Assembly (NCBI GenBank): GCA_963736285.1
Contig: CAVTOA010000002.1
Coordinates: 1 to 64,000 of the forward strand
Length of the DNA: 64,000 nt
Source of the DNA: CAVTOA01 sp963736285
Lineage (GTDB): Bacteria; Actinomycetota; Actinomycetes; Mycobacteriales; QHCE01
Direction of reading: 5' to 3'
Part shown: positions 10,163 to 18,876 of the stretch, one piece after another
Position numbering within the stretch: position 1 is the stretch's first letter
How the letters are laid out: each line of letters begins with the position of its first letter
The notes under the pieces: generated by a model
What the model saw: only the letters and a program-made list of their open reading frames with translations
Told to the model about the DNA's origin: nothing
Database searches by the model: none
Made by a program: the position numbers and the translations under genes

Positions 10163-10372
10163 GCCGTCGCCGCCTCGGTGTTGAGGAGTTTGCGGAGTCC
10201 GGCGGTGTTGAGATAGACGCGTCCGCCGAGGCGGGTGGTGGGGAGATCTCCGGTCGGCGTAGCGGTAGGCGGAGGCGCGGCTGATACCGAGGATTTTGGC
10301 TGCGCGAGGGATGGCGAGGAGCGGTGGCAGGTTGTCGAGGGGTCCTGTTGTTGGTTGTTCAGGATGAGACAT
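10159..10372 (-). pseudogene. Excisionase of element 2, frameshifted
   Basis: ATG at 10372 after AAGGAG. The frame gives PPLLAIPRAAKILGISRASA and then, after a one-base shift near 10260, GDLPTTRLGGRVYLNTAGLR in another frame to the stop at 10159. Together this is a MerR/Xis winged helix of about 70 residues, the standard partner of AICE integrases. Both halves are well preserved, so the break is recent or an error. Confidence 0.7.
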
Positions 10373-10447
10373 GATGGTGGTGCTCCTTTGGTGGAGTGGG
10401 CCCCGGTGTTGTGCTTGGCGGTACGCACCGGGGTCGTCTTATGTGGA

Positions 10448-11779
10448 CTATTGGTGTGCGGTTGCTCGATGTGGCTGCTCCTTTCTGTGGTTGTCGGCGA
10501 CTGTGGTGTCACCAACCGTCAAACCGTCAAAACTGCTGCTCAGAGGGTTGACGGTTTGTTGCGGCTGACGGTTTGAAGTGTCAGCTCGGGCAACGGTTGA
10601 CGGTTGATCCGTGAACGCTGCGGGAACCGTCAGTGCTTCAAGCTGGGGTTTTGACGCTTTGACGGTGGGTGACGTTTCCCCGCGCGTGTTTTCGCCTTTG
10701 CTAGTGGTGAGGTAGCGGTCGAAGATGTCGGAGAAGTCGCTTCGTTGGTAGCCGCGTTTGGTGCCGTTGGATTTCGGGGTGATGCCGAAGTCGCGGAGTC
10801 GGTCGGATAGTCCGCGGGGTTTGAGTTTGAGTTCAGCCCAGGGGGCGTCGTCGATGCCGGTGAGTCGTGCGACGAGTTCTGTGCTGGGCACAAATTCGGC
10901 GTGATAGGTGTTGAAGGCGTCGCGGATGTCGGCGATGAGTCGTAGTTCTAGTGATTGTTCGCGGTCACCGGCGGCGGCTTGTTGGGTCAGGCGTAGTGCG
11001 GCGATACGGGCTCGGTCTGGCCAGGTACCGCCTGCGGTGTCGGCGACGATGATCAGTGGTTCCCAGGTGTCTGCTTCCCGGTCTTCCAGCGGCATTGCCG
11101 GCACGAGTTGCTGCATGCGGTCCACATGCGCAGCAGACCAGGCGGCCAGCTGGCTTCGTAACTGACTTAGGCGGGGGCCGTCGCGGCGAGACCGAAACGG
11201 TAGGACTGTCTCGTGTGGAGTGCGGCGGCGCATCGTGACGGTGATGGCCCGGTCGGTGATGGTGTCGGGTAGTTTCCCGATTCCGGCGAGTGCTGCAGGA
11301 GCGAAGGTGGGGAACTGGACAGGTTTCGACTCCGGACCAACGCAACGCAGGACGGGTTTGCCCCGTTGAAACCCGGCATTCAACAGCGCGCGGAGGTCTT
11401 CGTTTTGTTCGCTTTGCCGTTTGGTTCCCCAGATGGTGTCGGCCTCATCGATGATCAGTGTGGGTGGATGGTCGGTGCTCAGGGAGCGATAAATGGCAGC
11501 CACGGTGGCATTGACTGATACCAGCGGGTCGTGGCAAATGCCGGTGAGGATGTCGAGTAGTCGGGTTTTGCCGCAGCGTTTCATGGGTGAGCTGATGGCC
11601 AGGCGTGGGGCGGCCTCGAATGCCGGGATGGCATGGGTCATGGCCACCCACAGCACGGCCGCATCGGCGACCTCGGGTGAGGGCATCGCCACGTAGCCGG
11701 TGAGCACGGCATGCGTTTCATCGAGCAGTGTGGCTCCACTGTCGACGGTTTCGACGCCGGGGTTGGTGGCAGTGTTCAT
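10448..11779 (-). CDS. DUF3631 ATPase, replication helicase-like
   Basis: 443 residues from MNTATNPGVETV (start overlaps the Prim-Pol stop, ATGA). P-loop-like segment SSPMKRCGKTRLLDIL near residue 65, Walker B TLIIDEADTIWGTKR near 115, then FAPAALAGIGKLPDTITDRA, and the C-terminal DUF3631 domain with KPRGLSDRLRDFGITPK. Such proteins accompany primase-polymerases in AICEs and probably act as the replicative or loading helicase. The tail after residue 400 is Thr/Ser-rich and low in complexity, and encodes several GACGGTTTG-type repeats (10508-10590). Intact. Confidence 0.8.
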   Translation of the reverse strand: MNTATNPGVETVDSGATLLDETHAVLTGYVAMPSPEVADAAVLWVAMTHAIPAFEAAPRLAISSPMKRCGKTRLLDILTGICHDPLVSVNATVAAIYRSLSTDHPPTLIIDEADTIWGTKRQSEQNEDLRALLNAGFQRGKPVLRCVGPESKPVQFPTFAPAALAGIGKLPDTITDRAITVTMRRRTPHETVLPFRSRRDGPRLSQLRSQLAAWSAAHVDRMQQLVPAMPLEDREADTWEPLIIVADTAGGTWPDRARIAALRLTQQAAAGDREQSLELRLIADIRDAFNTYHAEFVPSTELVARLTGIDDAPWAELKLKPRGLSDRLRDFGITPKSNGTKRGYQRSDFSDIFDRYLTTSKGENTRGETSPTVKASKPQLEALTVPAAFTDQPSTVARADTSNRQPQQTVNPLSSSFDGLTVGDTTVADNHRKEQPHRATAHQ

Positions 11780-12662
11780 GCCGGGACCTCCCGCGGGGAT
11801 CGCTCTCCAGCTGCTAGTCCAGAGCGGATGGTCGCCTCGCATTCGGCAGCACTAAGACCGTTTACTTGGCCGGCTTGCGCGAGAGAGTCGGTGACCAGGG
11901 TGCGGTCTAGATGGCCGCCAGCGGTGAGTTCGCCGAGCCGCAACGCGGCGATGTAGAGGCGGCGGTTGCGTTGGCCTTCTGGTGCGGTGCGCACCTGGTT
12001 GACCTCGTTGGTGAGCGCAGCGGCGAGGTAACGGTCGCGGCGTGTGGCGGTGGACATGGTGGCAGCAAAAACAGGCCGCGGCGTTTGTGTGACCGGTGTC
12101 GGCTGCCGCAGACGAGCAGCGAGACATGAAGGAAGTTCGCGCAGCTCATAGTCGCGTTCGACGGTGTAGGGCTTGCCGGCCACCACCGAGCCGGACCCCA
12201 CTACGTAGCCGCCGCCAGCGCGGGTGTCGATGAGCCAGCCCAAGCGTTGAGTGCTGTTTCGAAACTGAATGCCGCCCGGCGCACGATAGTAGAGATGCTG
12301 CCCGCTGCGTCCAGTTCGGACAGTGAACGTCTCGGCCAGTTCGGGCGCTTTTTCATGTCTCGCTATGGCAGCGAACACATCGGCCCCGCATGTTATGTCA
12401 CGGCCGATGCCGGGAAGCGTGGGTGATTGTTGCCCAGGCTTAGGCATATCAAGGTCGACAATGACCAGCCCTGACGGCCCACAGGCGATACCGATGTTGA
12501 ACGGCCCGGCATTCCAGCAGCGTTCGATACGTGAGAGATCGGTAGTGGCTCGTTGCTCCCAGTCTCGGATCGCGGGCACTTTGGTTCCGGGGCGCAATGG
12601 GAAGATCCGCCAACCGTTTTCGGCCGTGTCAGGGCTGACTTGACGACGTTGTCGATGGTCAT
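11776..12662 (-). pseudogene. Bifunctional primase-polymerase (Prim-Pol), frameshifted near its start
   Basis: ATG at 12662 follows a strong GAGGAGGA site and gives MTIDNVVKSALT; after a one-base loss near 12625 the protein continues AENGWRIFPLRPGTKVPAIR in another frame. Prim-Pol motifs: VIVDLDMPK (metal-binding Asp), TVRTGRSGQHLYYRAP, and AGGGYVVGSGS. The C-terminal part is a helical domain ending ATIRSGLAAGERSPREVPA. With the DUF3631 protein it forms the replication module of element 2. An internal start downstream of the shift could still make most of the enzyme. Confidence 0.75.
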
Positions 12663-12741
12663 GGGTACGTCCTCCTCTCATGTAGACAGACGGGGTGTGG
12701 TGTTGGGTGTACAGCTGTTGCGCACACCCCACCGGTGATGA

Positions 12742-13164
12742 CTAGAACGGCGGTTCAGTCGCGGTAGAATCGCCTACGTCTCGGCTGACGCCAGGTTGCT
12801 TTTGTGTTTTATGAATCGCAGCAGTGGCAAATCGCAGAGAGGGCCCAATGTCGTCAGCCTCCACCGCAATGCGGGAACGTTTTTCTCCCTGGTCCGTCTC
12901 CCAGTGGCGTTGACGAAGCCGACCACTGACCACGACCCGTGCGCCTTTGCTCAGTGATTCGGCGATGTTTTCCGCGAGCTGCCGCCACGCGGTGCACTCC
13001 AGATACATCGGCTCGCTGTCGCGCCATTCAGCGCTTTCTCGGTCGTAGGTTCGGGGTGTACTTGCGACAGTGAAAACAACCCGAGCGTCTCCTCCGGCGG
13101 TAAAGGTGAGCTCCTGATCTTTGGTCACATTTCCGACGACAGTAAGTGGGGTTTCGTTAGCCAT
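12742..13164 (-). CDS. ssb: Single-stranded DNA-binding protein
   Basis: 140 residues, one OB fold: PLTVVGNVTKDQELTFTAGG, ARVVFTVASTPRTYDRESAE, YLECTAWRQLAENIAESLSK, GARVVVSGRLRQRHWETD and EADDIGPSLRFATA. These are the standard SSB strands with the conserved Gly-Arg-Leu turn. The tail is short and ends EPPF rather than the DDIPF of chromosomal SSB, which is common for element-borne copies. It lies just upstream of Prim-Pol in the same operon and would protect single-stranded replication intermediates. Confidence 0.9.
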   Translation of the reverse strand: MANETPLTVVGNVTKDQELTFTAGGDARVVFTVASTPRTYDRESAEWRDSEPMYLECTAWRQLAENIAESLSKGARVVVSGRLRQRHWETDQGEKRSRIAVEADDIGPSLRFATAAIHKTQKQPGVSRDVGDSTATEPPF

Positions 13165-13211
13165 GAGTTATCCCTCTTTCCTTTTTTGACTGGTGCTGAC
13201 GGCAGCTCGAC

Positions 13212-13685
13212 TTAGTGGTTGTCTTGTTCGGACACGGTGTTTTGTGTCTGATCTAGAGGAACAGGTCCGTGGGAGTCCGACGAGCGGACCATGTCGAACT
13301 CGCCAAGGGCTTGTGCGCAGGTCAGGACCGCCTGACTGACCAGGTCCGCATTGACGGGATCTAGTCCAGATAGGCAGTTACACAGGTTGATGCGCGCACA
13401 GCCGGCAAGGGAAGCAGCGATCCGCAGAATCCGTTCGGCGCTAGCGGACGCATAAAGGTCGCCACTATCGAGGGCCTGAACGGCGTCCAACCATGAAATC
13501 CAGGCCATGAGCTCGCCTCCTGGGTCGTTGCGATCGATTAGGCCCATGACTTCGAGATATTGGGGCCATACGTCGTGTGCGAGCAGAAGTTCGATTGCGG
13601 CGACGTGGGGAGCCCACCCAGCTGCTCCGACGCGGAGAGCTTGTGCAAGGTCGCTGTTTTCAATGAACGTGGCGTTGGTGTGCAT
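13212..13685 (-). CDS. Hypothetical AICE protein (157 aa)
   Basis: An all-helical, Ala- and Leu-rich protein (ALRVGAAGWAPHVAAIELLL, MAWISWLDAVQALDSGDLYA, ERILRIAASLAGCARINLC) with an acidic tail. The Ser-Ala-Glu-Arg-Ile-Leu helix and Cys-Ala pattern resemble small proteins found between SSB and GGDEF genes in other AICEs, but I cannot assign a function. Same strand and operon as ssb. Reading frame intact. Confidence 0.55.
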   Translation of the reverse strand: MHTNATFIENSDLAQALRVGAAGWAPHVAAIELLLAHDVWPQYLEVMGLIDRNDPGGELMAWISWLDAVQALDSGDLYASASAERILRIAASLAGCARINLCNCLSGLDPVNADLVSQAVLTCAQALGEFDMVRSSDSHGPVPLDQTQNTVSEQDNH

Positions 13686-13772
13686 GGGTTTCCTTCAGTT
13701 TTTGGGCACGCTTCGCTCGTGCCGATGCTGTGAGGTAATGGAAGGAGCTCCGCAAAGGAGCGGTCGCCCAAA

Positions 13773-14510
13773 TCAGCCGATGGACGCGATAGGGCAGTCG
13801 ACGAGCGAACGAAAGTCACGAATCCGGATAGAGGGACGGTCATACATTTCCGCTTCACCGTCGACAGCGCTCAACATGGCGTTGTCTGCGATCGAGATGC
13901 GACTGCCGCTCTTTTTTGCGCGGTACATCGCAGCGTCGGCGATGGATAGCGCATCTCCGAGCGAAATGCGTTGCCCGAGTGATGCGATTGCTCCACCGAT
14001 GCTGGCGCCGACACTTAATTCGAGCCCGCCTATCTCGGCAGGCCGACTCAGTGCGAGATGTAGAACGCGAAGCATTTGCTGAGCCCAATTACTGGGCGCA
14101 CTACGAAACTGCTCCGGAATGGGAAGCAGGACAGCGAACTCGTCACCACCCAGCCGGGCGACTATGCCGCCTGTGCCAGCGGTTTTCTGTGTGAGCCGGC
14201 GGCCCACGGTTGTGAGTATCTGATCGCCCGCATGATGGCCGTTTTGGTCATTGATGGGTTTGAAATCGTCCAGATCGATAAGAGCGACGAGGACCGCGTC
14301 ATCGGCGAACAGTGATTGGCTTTGCTCGGCTAGACCCGCCCGATTAGCAAGAAGGGTGAGCGGATCATGAGTGGCCTGATGATGGGTTTCGCTGAGGCGT
14401 CGATGTAGCGACTTGTGTTCATCGACGAGCCGACGCCGTGTGAATGCCGCTCCGGCGATACAGCCGAGTGCGGTGGTCAATAGGGCAGCGGAAAATGTTT
14501 GATGCAACAC
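13773..14510 (-). CDS. GGDEF-domain protein (diguanylate cyclase-like)
   Basis: 245 residues from GTG at 14510 (GGGAGA upstream). One N-terminal membrane helix (TFSAALLTTALGCIAGAAF), a short linker, then a GGDEF domain from HDPLTLLANRAGL, with VALIDLDDFKPINDQNGHHA and the active-site loop RLGGDEFAVLLP. The canonical Gly-Gly-Asp-Glu-Phe is intact, so it may make cyclic di-GMP; no inhibitory RxxD site is obvious five residues upstream. GGDEF proteins recur at this position in actinobacterial AICEs. A role in tuning transfer or host development is inference. Confidence 0.85.
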   Translation of the reverse strand: MLHQTFSAALLTTALGCIAGAAFTRRRLVDEHKSLHRRLSETHHQATHDPLTLLANRAGLAEQSQSLFADDAVLVALIDLDDFKPINDQNGHHAGDQILTTVGRRLTQKTAGTGGIVARLGGDEFAVLLPIPEQFRSAPSNWAQQMLRVLHLALSRPAEIGGLELSVGASIGGAIASLGQRISLGDALSIADAAMYRAKKSGSRISIADNAMLSAVDGEAEMYDRPSIRIRDFRSLVDCPIASIG

Positions 14511-14678
14511 TAGAACTTCTCCCTTCGGGGAGGGCTTGCCTCGGGGCGCTGTGCTTGGTCGTGCGTGCGCCCCGGGGCTGCGCTCAATCTGCTTTGATTA
14601 CTGGTGCGGGGTCGTCGGTGCGTGGATCACTGGCGACCCCGTTCGGGTGAGCGCTCGTGCGTGGATCACGAGCGATCG

Positions 14679-14816
14679 TTACTTGTCTGTGCTGATGCGT
14701 TGAACGTGGTGTTCGCGTGCGTAGCGCAAACACAACAGCGCGCCGGTTGCGAGGTCGATGTAGACATCTCCAACAATCGGGTTCCGACAGATTTCGCATG
14801 CCTGATGCTGAGCCAT
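14679..14816 (-). CDS. 45-residue Cys-containing protein
   Basis: ATG at 14816 has a very strong ribosome binding site (AAGGAGGTGA). The product begins MAQHQACEICRNPIVGDVY and ends YAREHHVQRISTDK. Two Cys in Cys-x-x-Cys, a later Cys and two His suggest a small zinc-binding knuckle. It lies between the transfer ATPase and the GGDEF gene. Family not recognised, but the strong start and clean composition support a real gene. Confidence 0.6.
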   Translation of the reverse strand: MAQHQACEICRNPIVGDVYIDLATGALLCLRYAREHHVQRISTDK

Positions 14817-14973
14817 GAGTTCACCTCCTTTGTCTGATTACTCTTTGTGGTTTTCCGTGGGTTGAGTTGCGTCGTCTGTCGTGCGTCGTCTGTCTGTAAG
14901 GGCGGGTGGCGAGCGTGCGCCGGAGATTTTTGTGCGTCGTGTGTCGCCACGACGGGCGACGAACGACGGATCG

Positions 14974-17101
14974 TTATGACTCACTGTCACCGCCCGATTG
15001 GGTGCCCTGGTGAATGTAGAGGCCAGTTTTAGGGCGGATTACGGTGCCGTTTTTGAGCTCATCGGAGAGCCAGTCGGCGACGGTTTGCCGCACTGTCGGA
15101 AAGCCCTCTTGGTTGAGGAGATCAGCGAGAACTTTGGGGCTGGATCCGTGCGGGCCAGCTTGAACGAGAAGTTCGAGCATGCGGGCACGTGGATCGCGGG
15201 ATGCCGGCTTTGGCCCGGCAGGTGTGGCTTGCGGATCGACTCGGCTATCCCTATTGGTGCGCCAGGTGTTTTTGATCTGTTCTGGACTGGGCCAGGAGTT
15301 GATGTCAGACCAGTCGACGACTTCTGCCTGCAAACCGGACACTACGTCGTGGAATTGAGCATCCAGGTCAGCGTCACGGCCGTCCGTTTCAGCCGCGGTG
15401 CGACGCAGTCGTTCTTGCGACATGTGGAGGTTGTGTAGGGCTTGTTCGGGGGTAGCAGCAGGTGTGCCGAATAGTAGTTCCTCACCCGATGCCAACGCCG
15501 TCTTGTCTGGGTAGCGCACATCGGGCACGTATGTGGTGGAGCTGGTGTGGTCGAGCAGGTCGCCTGTGCGGTCCCAGCGGGTGTAGTAAACAGGTCCCGG
15601 CCGCTGACGCTGATGCCGCGTCGAGGCTGGGCCGGCTGTCAGCGACCGCGATGGCTATGTCTTCGATTTGATTGGGGCGCAGCCGGTAGCCCTTGAATGG
15701 CCGTGGCGTGTCTTGGCCGAGCATGAGGAATCCGCAGCCTTCATAGGGTGCGTCCTCCGGCGAGGGGGTACGGCCGTTCCATCCAAACAGGAACGCGAGT
15801 TCGTCGGCGTCGCTCACACGCATGCCGATACGTAGCTGAGCTTGCTTCTTGACGTTAGAACTGACGATGTCGGCGGTACCCCGCAGGGCGCAGTTCAACA
15901 CACGGACACCGGCGGCGCGTCCGGTGTTGGAGATGGATTCAAGGTTTTGCTGGACTTTCAAGGGAAGTTCGGCGTATTCATCGGCGACGATGACAATTTC
16001 AGGCACATCACGGTCGACAGGGAGCTTGTCGTCGTTGGATGCACGCATCCGTCCCTTGTAGCTCGGCTTTACGGGTTTGGATGATCGCCAAGGCCGCAGA
16101 GGTCATGGTCTGTGCTTCGTTGCCCGTGGCAGCGACCCAATCCACTGCGGGACGGCTGGCGTGACCCTCAGCCCAGGGGGTGATCCAGGGAATGGAGATA
16201 CCGCCGCCGGCGAGGTCGATGTGCCAGACGATGGTGTCAACACAGCGCATAAGTTGGGCGTTAATGACTTGCAGCTGATTGGTTTTTCCCGAACCGGTCT
16301 GTCCGACCAGTAGCCCACATATGTATCGCAGGCTCGCTTCCGCCGGGGAGCGTCGCGGTGAATACCGATGGGGAACGGGTTGTTAATGGTGGTTTCGGAG
16401 TAGTCGGTGGGGAAGGGCTGCTCTTCGATCAATGCGTTGACGGTGGAGACACGGATAAGGGCAGTGCCACGATGAAAACCGGGACCAACTTCCACACCAC
16501 AGCCCTCGGGCAGGCGGGCATCAGCGGCAAGTCCATCGGCCCGGGTAGCGATCTGTTTCCAGGTGGTGCCACCTGCGGGAAGTTCGACATCGAGGGTGTA
16601 GCCGGTGCCGTGATCCCAGTCCTGGACACCAACAATGTCTGGACGCTGGATGCCGCAGACGCGGGAAAGTCGGTCCTCCCAGTCCGCGGCGACCCGATTA
16701 CGCCTGGAAGCCACAAACAGCCGGCGACCGTCGGAGTCGTGCTTGCGGTATCGGCTGATACAGACCAATGACAGCAGTCCGCTAAGGACGGTGGCCACGA
16801 TCAGCACGCACCAAGCTTTTAGCGTCCATGGTGTGGTGGCGACTACCCAGGTCACCCAGGCCCCAGCAGCGATCCAGCAGGCGACCGGGAAGACCAGGAC
16901 GGCACCGGTGTTGCCGCGCATGACGCCGACTGCCCACAACGCCGCCGCACCCAAGACGGTGAGCGCCACGGGGAAGAAAGGACTGACTCCGAAGGAGTAG
17001 CCGAGTGTCCCGACCGCTGCTGAGCCCAAGGCGGCGTTAAACGGACCCAGAATCGGACCGTGACTCATCGGGCCTTCCTGGTCCTGGTCGGTGGTGCTCA
17101 T
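14974..17101 (-). pseudogene. FtsK/SpoIIIE-type transfer ATPase of element 2, three frameshifts
   Basis: Start ATG 17101 (AGGAGA upstream). Two membrane hairpins near residues 15-110 (GTLGYSFGVSPFFPVALTVL, TLKAWCVLIVATVLSGLLSL), then a linker. The frame changes near 16348 (GGGG run), giving the motor with Walker A VGQTGSGKTNQL; again near 16045, giving Walker B PEIVIVADEYAEL and SNTGRAAGVRVLNCALRGT; and near 15605, giving YYTRWDRTGDLLDHTSSTTY and a C-terminal winged-helix-like segment. Joined length is about 700 residues, usual for the larger AICE transfer proteins. All parts are conserved; only frame is lost. Confidence 0.75.
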
Positions 17102-17199
17102 CTGATGTCTCCTGTCTTGCATTGACATAGGCCGGGCCGGTTGTGTGGCGCGTAGCTCTTATCGTCTGGGAACGCACCATGGAGTCGTCTGATTTAAAG

Positions 17200-17297
17200 T
17201 TCGTGTGGATTGGTTTCTGCCAAGGCCGCAGGAGCCGCCGTGTACGAAATAGGTACACAAGGCGACGAGAACGCCGGCAGTAGCCAACCCACACGAA
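17200..17297. repeat. 98-base imperfect cruciform between transfer genes
   Basis: Arms 17200-17221 (TTCGTGTGGATTGGTTTCTG..) and 17276-17297 match at 19 of 22 positions as reverse complements. A second stem inside pairs GCCGTGTAC (17237-17245) with GTACACAAGGC (17253-17263), one bulge, loop GAAATAG. It lies just upstream of the transfer ATPase operon. Candidate cis-acting transfer locus, origin or attenuator; no T run supports a simple terminator. Confidence 0.6.
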
Positions 17298-17301
17298 CCT
17301 G

Positions 17302-17637
17302 TTAGACGTTCCACATGTGTTCGTTGACCCTGGGTGCTTCATGCCGGGCCAGGTCTGCTTCATGCAGCGCGCGGAACGTGGGGATGAGGTCTTCCGCAGC
17401 GGCAACAGTGTGGGTTTGCAGCTGGTAGACCTGGCCGATGATCTCGGCGATGTGCGGGTGTAGCGGGAACTCGTTCTGCATCCGTTGCATCGTCACCCGG
17501 AGAGCCTGGGCCACATTGGATAGTGCTTCGGGTAGGAGTGTGAGGTCACGTCCGACTTGAGCCATGTCTTCTGGCGCGTATGCGGTGGCTGCGGTATGTA
17601 GATCTGCGGTGATTTCGTGGAACCGAAAACCGGCCAT
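17302..17637 (-). CDS. Small helical AICE protein, internal start within the fusion
   Basis: ATG 17637 with AAGGAGG seven to thirteen bases upstream gives 111 residues: MAGFRFHEITADLHTAATAY, VGRDLTLLPEALSNVAQALR, NEFPLHPHIAEIIGQVYQLQ. All-helical and similar in style to WXG-like or ESAT-like small proteins, but without the Trp-x-Gly motif. The strong internal ribosome binding site means it can be made alone even though the frame is open upstream. No function assigned. Confidence 0.5.
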   Translation of the reverse strand: MAGFRFHEITADLHTAATAYAPEDMAQVGRDLTLLPEALSNVAQALRVTMQRMQNEFPLHPHIAEIIGQVYQLQTHTVAAAEDLIPTFRALHEADLARHEAPRVNEHMWNV

Positions 17638-18876
17638 GGTGGTGCCTCCTTGGATGGTGGGGGAGTGATCAGCTGTGCTGCTTTTGTTGGTGGACGAGAC
17701 CAGGTCTGGGACAGCGGCCTGGCGATGACGTGTGGTGGGAGCGTTCGTGCGGACGGCTTTGCGCACGCTGCGTATTGGGGTTGGGGCACTTCGACGTGCA
17801 GCCTGGTGTTTGTTCCACCGACTGCGGGCTTTGTTTGCTAAGCCACGCCCGGCGACCCAGCCCGCAGCAATCCCCGCTGCGACGAGACCTGCGACGGTCC
17901 GTCCAATACGACCGAGTCGGGTTTTCGCTTTGCCCCGGCCGATGGCATTCCTCGCCGCCTGAGCCGCGGCAGCCGGTGTCTCTTTCACAGTCGCAGCCCG
18001 GAGAGCTTGACCATTGCGGGCCACCCCTGCCAACACGCTCTTCCCGCGCTGCCCGGCTTTGCGTGTCGTGCGGACAGTATTGGCGACAGCACCTCGTATG
18101 CCGGGTCGCCGACTGAGGCCACCCAGTCGTCCAAATCGGGCAGATGCCGCACGGGACCGACTTGCAGACCGTGGTCCGCTCAGTTGTTTCCCTCCTGTTG
18201 TCCGAGGGGTCTTGCCGTGGAATAGCCGCCCGAGCAGAGAATGCAGCTCCGACCGGACCGGTTGTCCCGATCGGACAGCAGCATTGCCGCCGGTCCGACC
18301 GCCCAGCAAGCCGGACCGTTTCGCCCCTGCTAGTGCCGACCTAGCGGATTTACTCGATCGCGTCCCCTTAGGACCGGTCGATGTACCCCACAGTCCAATG
18401 GACCGGCCAGCCCGGCCGCTCAGTCGTTTCAACCTCTGACCAGTGCCAGCGAGTAGCGAACCTGCCCGGCCACGACGTGTAGCAGCATTGCCAGTCTTTC
18501 CACCAATACCGCCGCCCAGGCCACGTGCACCGTTGCTGGCCCGAGCACCGACACCGTGACTACGGGGACGAACAGTTTGGGATCTAGCTGGCAGAAGCCG
18601 AGCGGCGCTGCCGCGGTGTTTACGCACCTTGTGCACTACGCCGATAGCTGTAGCACCACCCGCCGCTAAGCCACCCGCGATGAGTCCGGGTACGCCGCCA
18701 GCGGCATATAGCGCCGAACCGGCCGTTGCCACACCACTGCCAGCAGCTGCCACTAGCGGACCCAAGCGGACGCGGCCGGTCTGTTTGGTTGGGCTTCTAG
18801 AAGACGGACTCTCAGCCGGTTTTCCTGCCGGTGAGGCTATCTCGATGACCTCCACAGGTGCCTGCATTGTTGTCAT
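17302..18876 (-). CDS. Gly/Arg/Ala-rich basic protein fused in frame to a small helical AICE protein
   Basis: From MTTMQAPVEVIEIASPAGK (start overlaps the upstream stop, ATGA) the first 410 residues are very rich in Gly, Arg, Ala and Ser, with a possible membrane hairpin (GSGVATAGSALYAAGGVPGL) and a second one near residue 345 (TVAGLVAAGIAAGWVAGRG). The last 111 residues, from MAGFRFHEITADLHTAATAY, are a different, soluble helical protein that has its own ATG (17637) and ribosome binding site (AAGGAGG). In other AICEs these are likely separate genes; here no stop codon lies between them. Either a real fusion or loss of a stop. Function unknown, probably conjugation-related. Confidence 0.55.
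   Translation of the reverse strand: MTTMQAPVEVIEIASPAGKPAESPSSRSPTKQTGRVRLGPLVAAAGSGVATAGSALYAAGGVPGLIAGGLAAGGATAIGVVHKVRKHRGSAARLLPARSQTVRPRSHGVGARASNGARGLGGGIGGKTGNAATRRGRAGSLLAGTGQRLKRLSGRAGRSIGLWGTSTGPKGTRSSKSARSALAGAKRSGLLGGRTGGNAAVRSGQPVRSELHSLLGRLFHGKTPRTTGGKQLSGPRSASRSRAASARFGRLGGLSRRPGIRGAVANTVRTTRKAGQRGKSVLAGVARNGQALRAATVKETPAAAAQAARNAIGRGKAKTRLGRIGRTVAGLVAAGIAAGWVAGRGLANKARSRWNKHQAARRSAPTPIRSVRKAVRTNAPTTRHRQAAVPDLVSSTNKSSTADHSPTIQGGTTMAGFRFHEITADLHTAATAYAPEDMAQVGRDLTLLPEALSNVAQALRVTMQRMQNEFPLHPHIAEIIGQVYQLQTHTVAAAEDLIPTFRALHEADLARHEAPRVNEHMWNV

Noticed and set aside
10508..10630. Repeated GACGGTTTG / AACCGTCAA motifs as a CRISPR-like or iteron array
   Set aside because: Units are short, irregularly spaced and lie in the coding tail of the DUF3631 gene; no spacers of constant length. 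Iterons cannot be fully excluded.
18000..18800. Long plus-strand open frames through the Gly/Arg-rich gene
   Set aside because: High G+C and repetitive codons open several frames at once; the minus frame has the overlapping start and stop signals.
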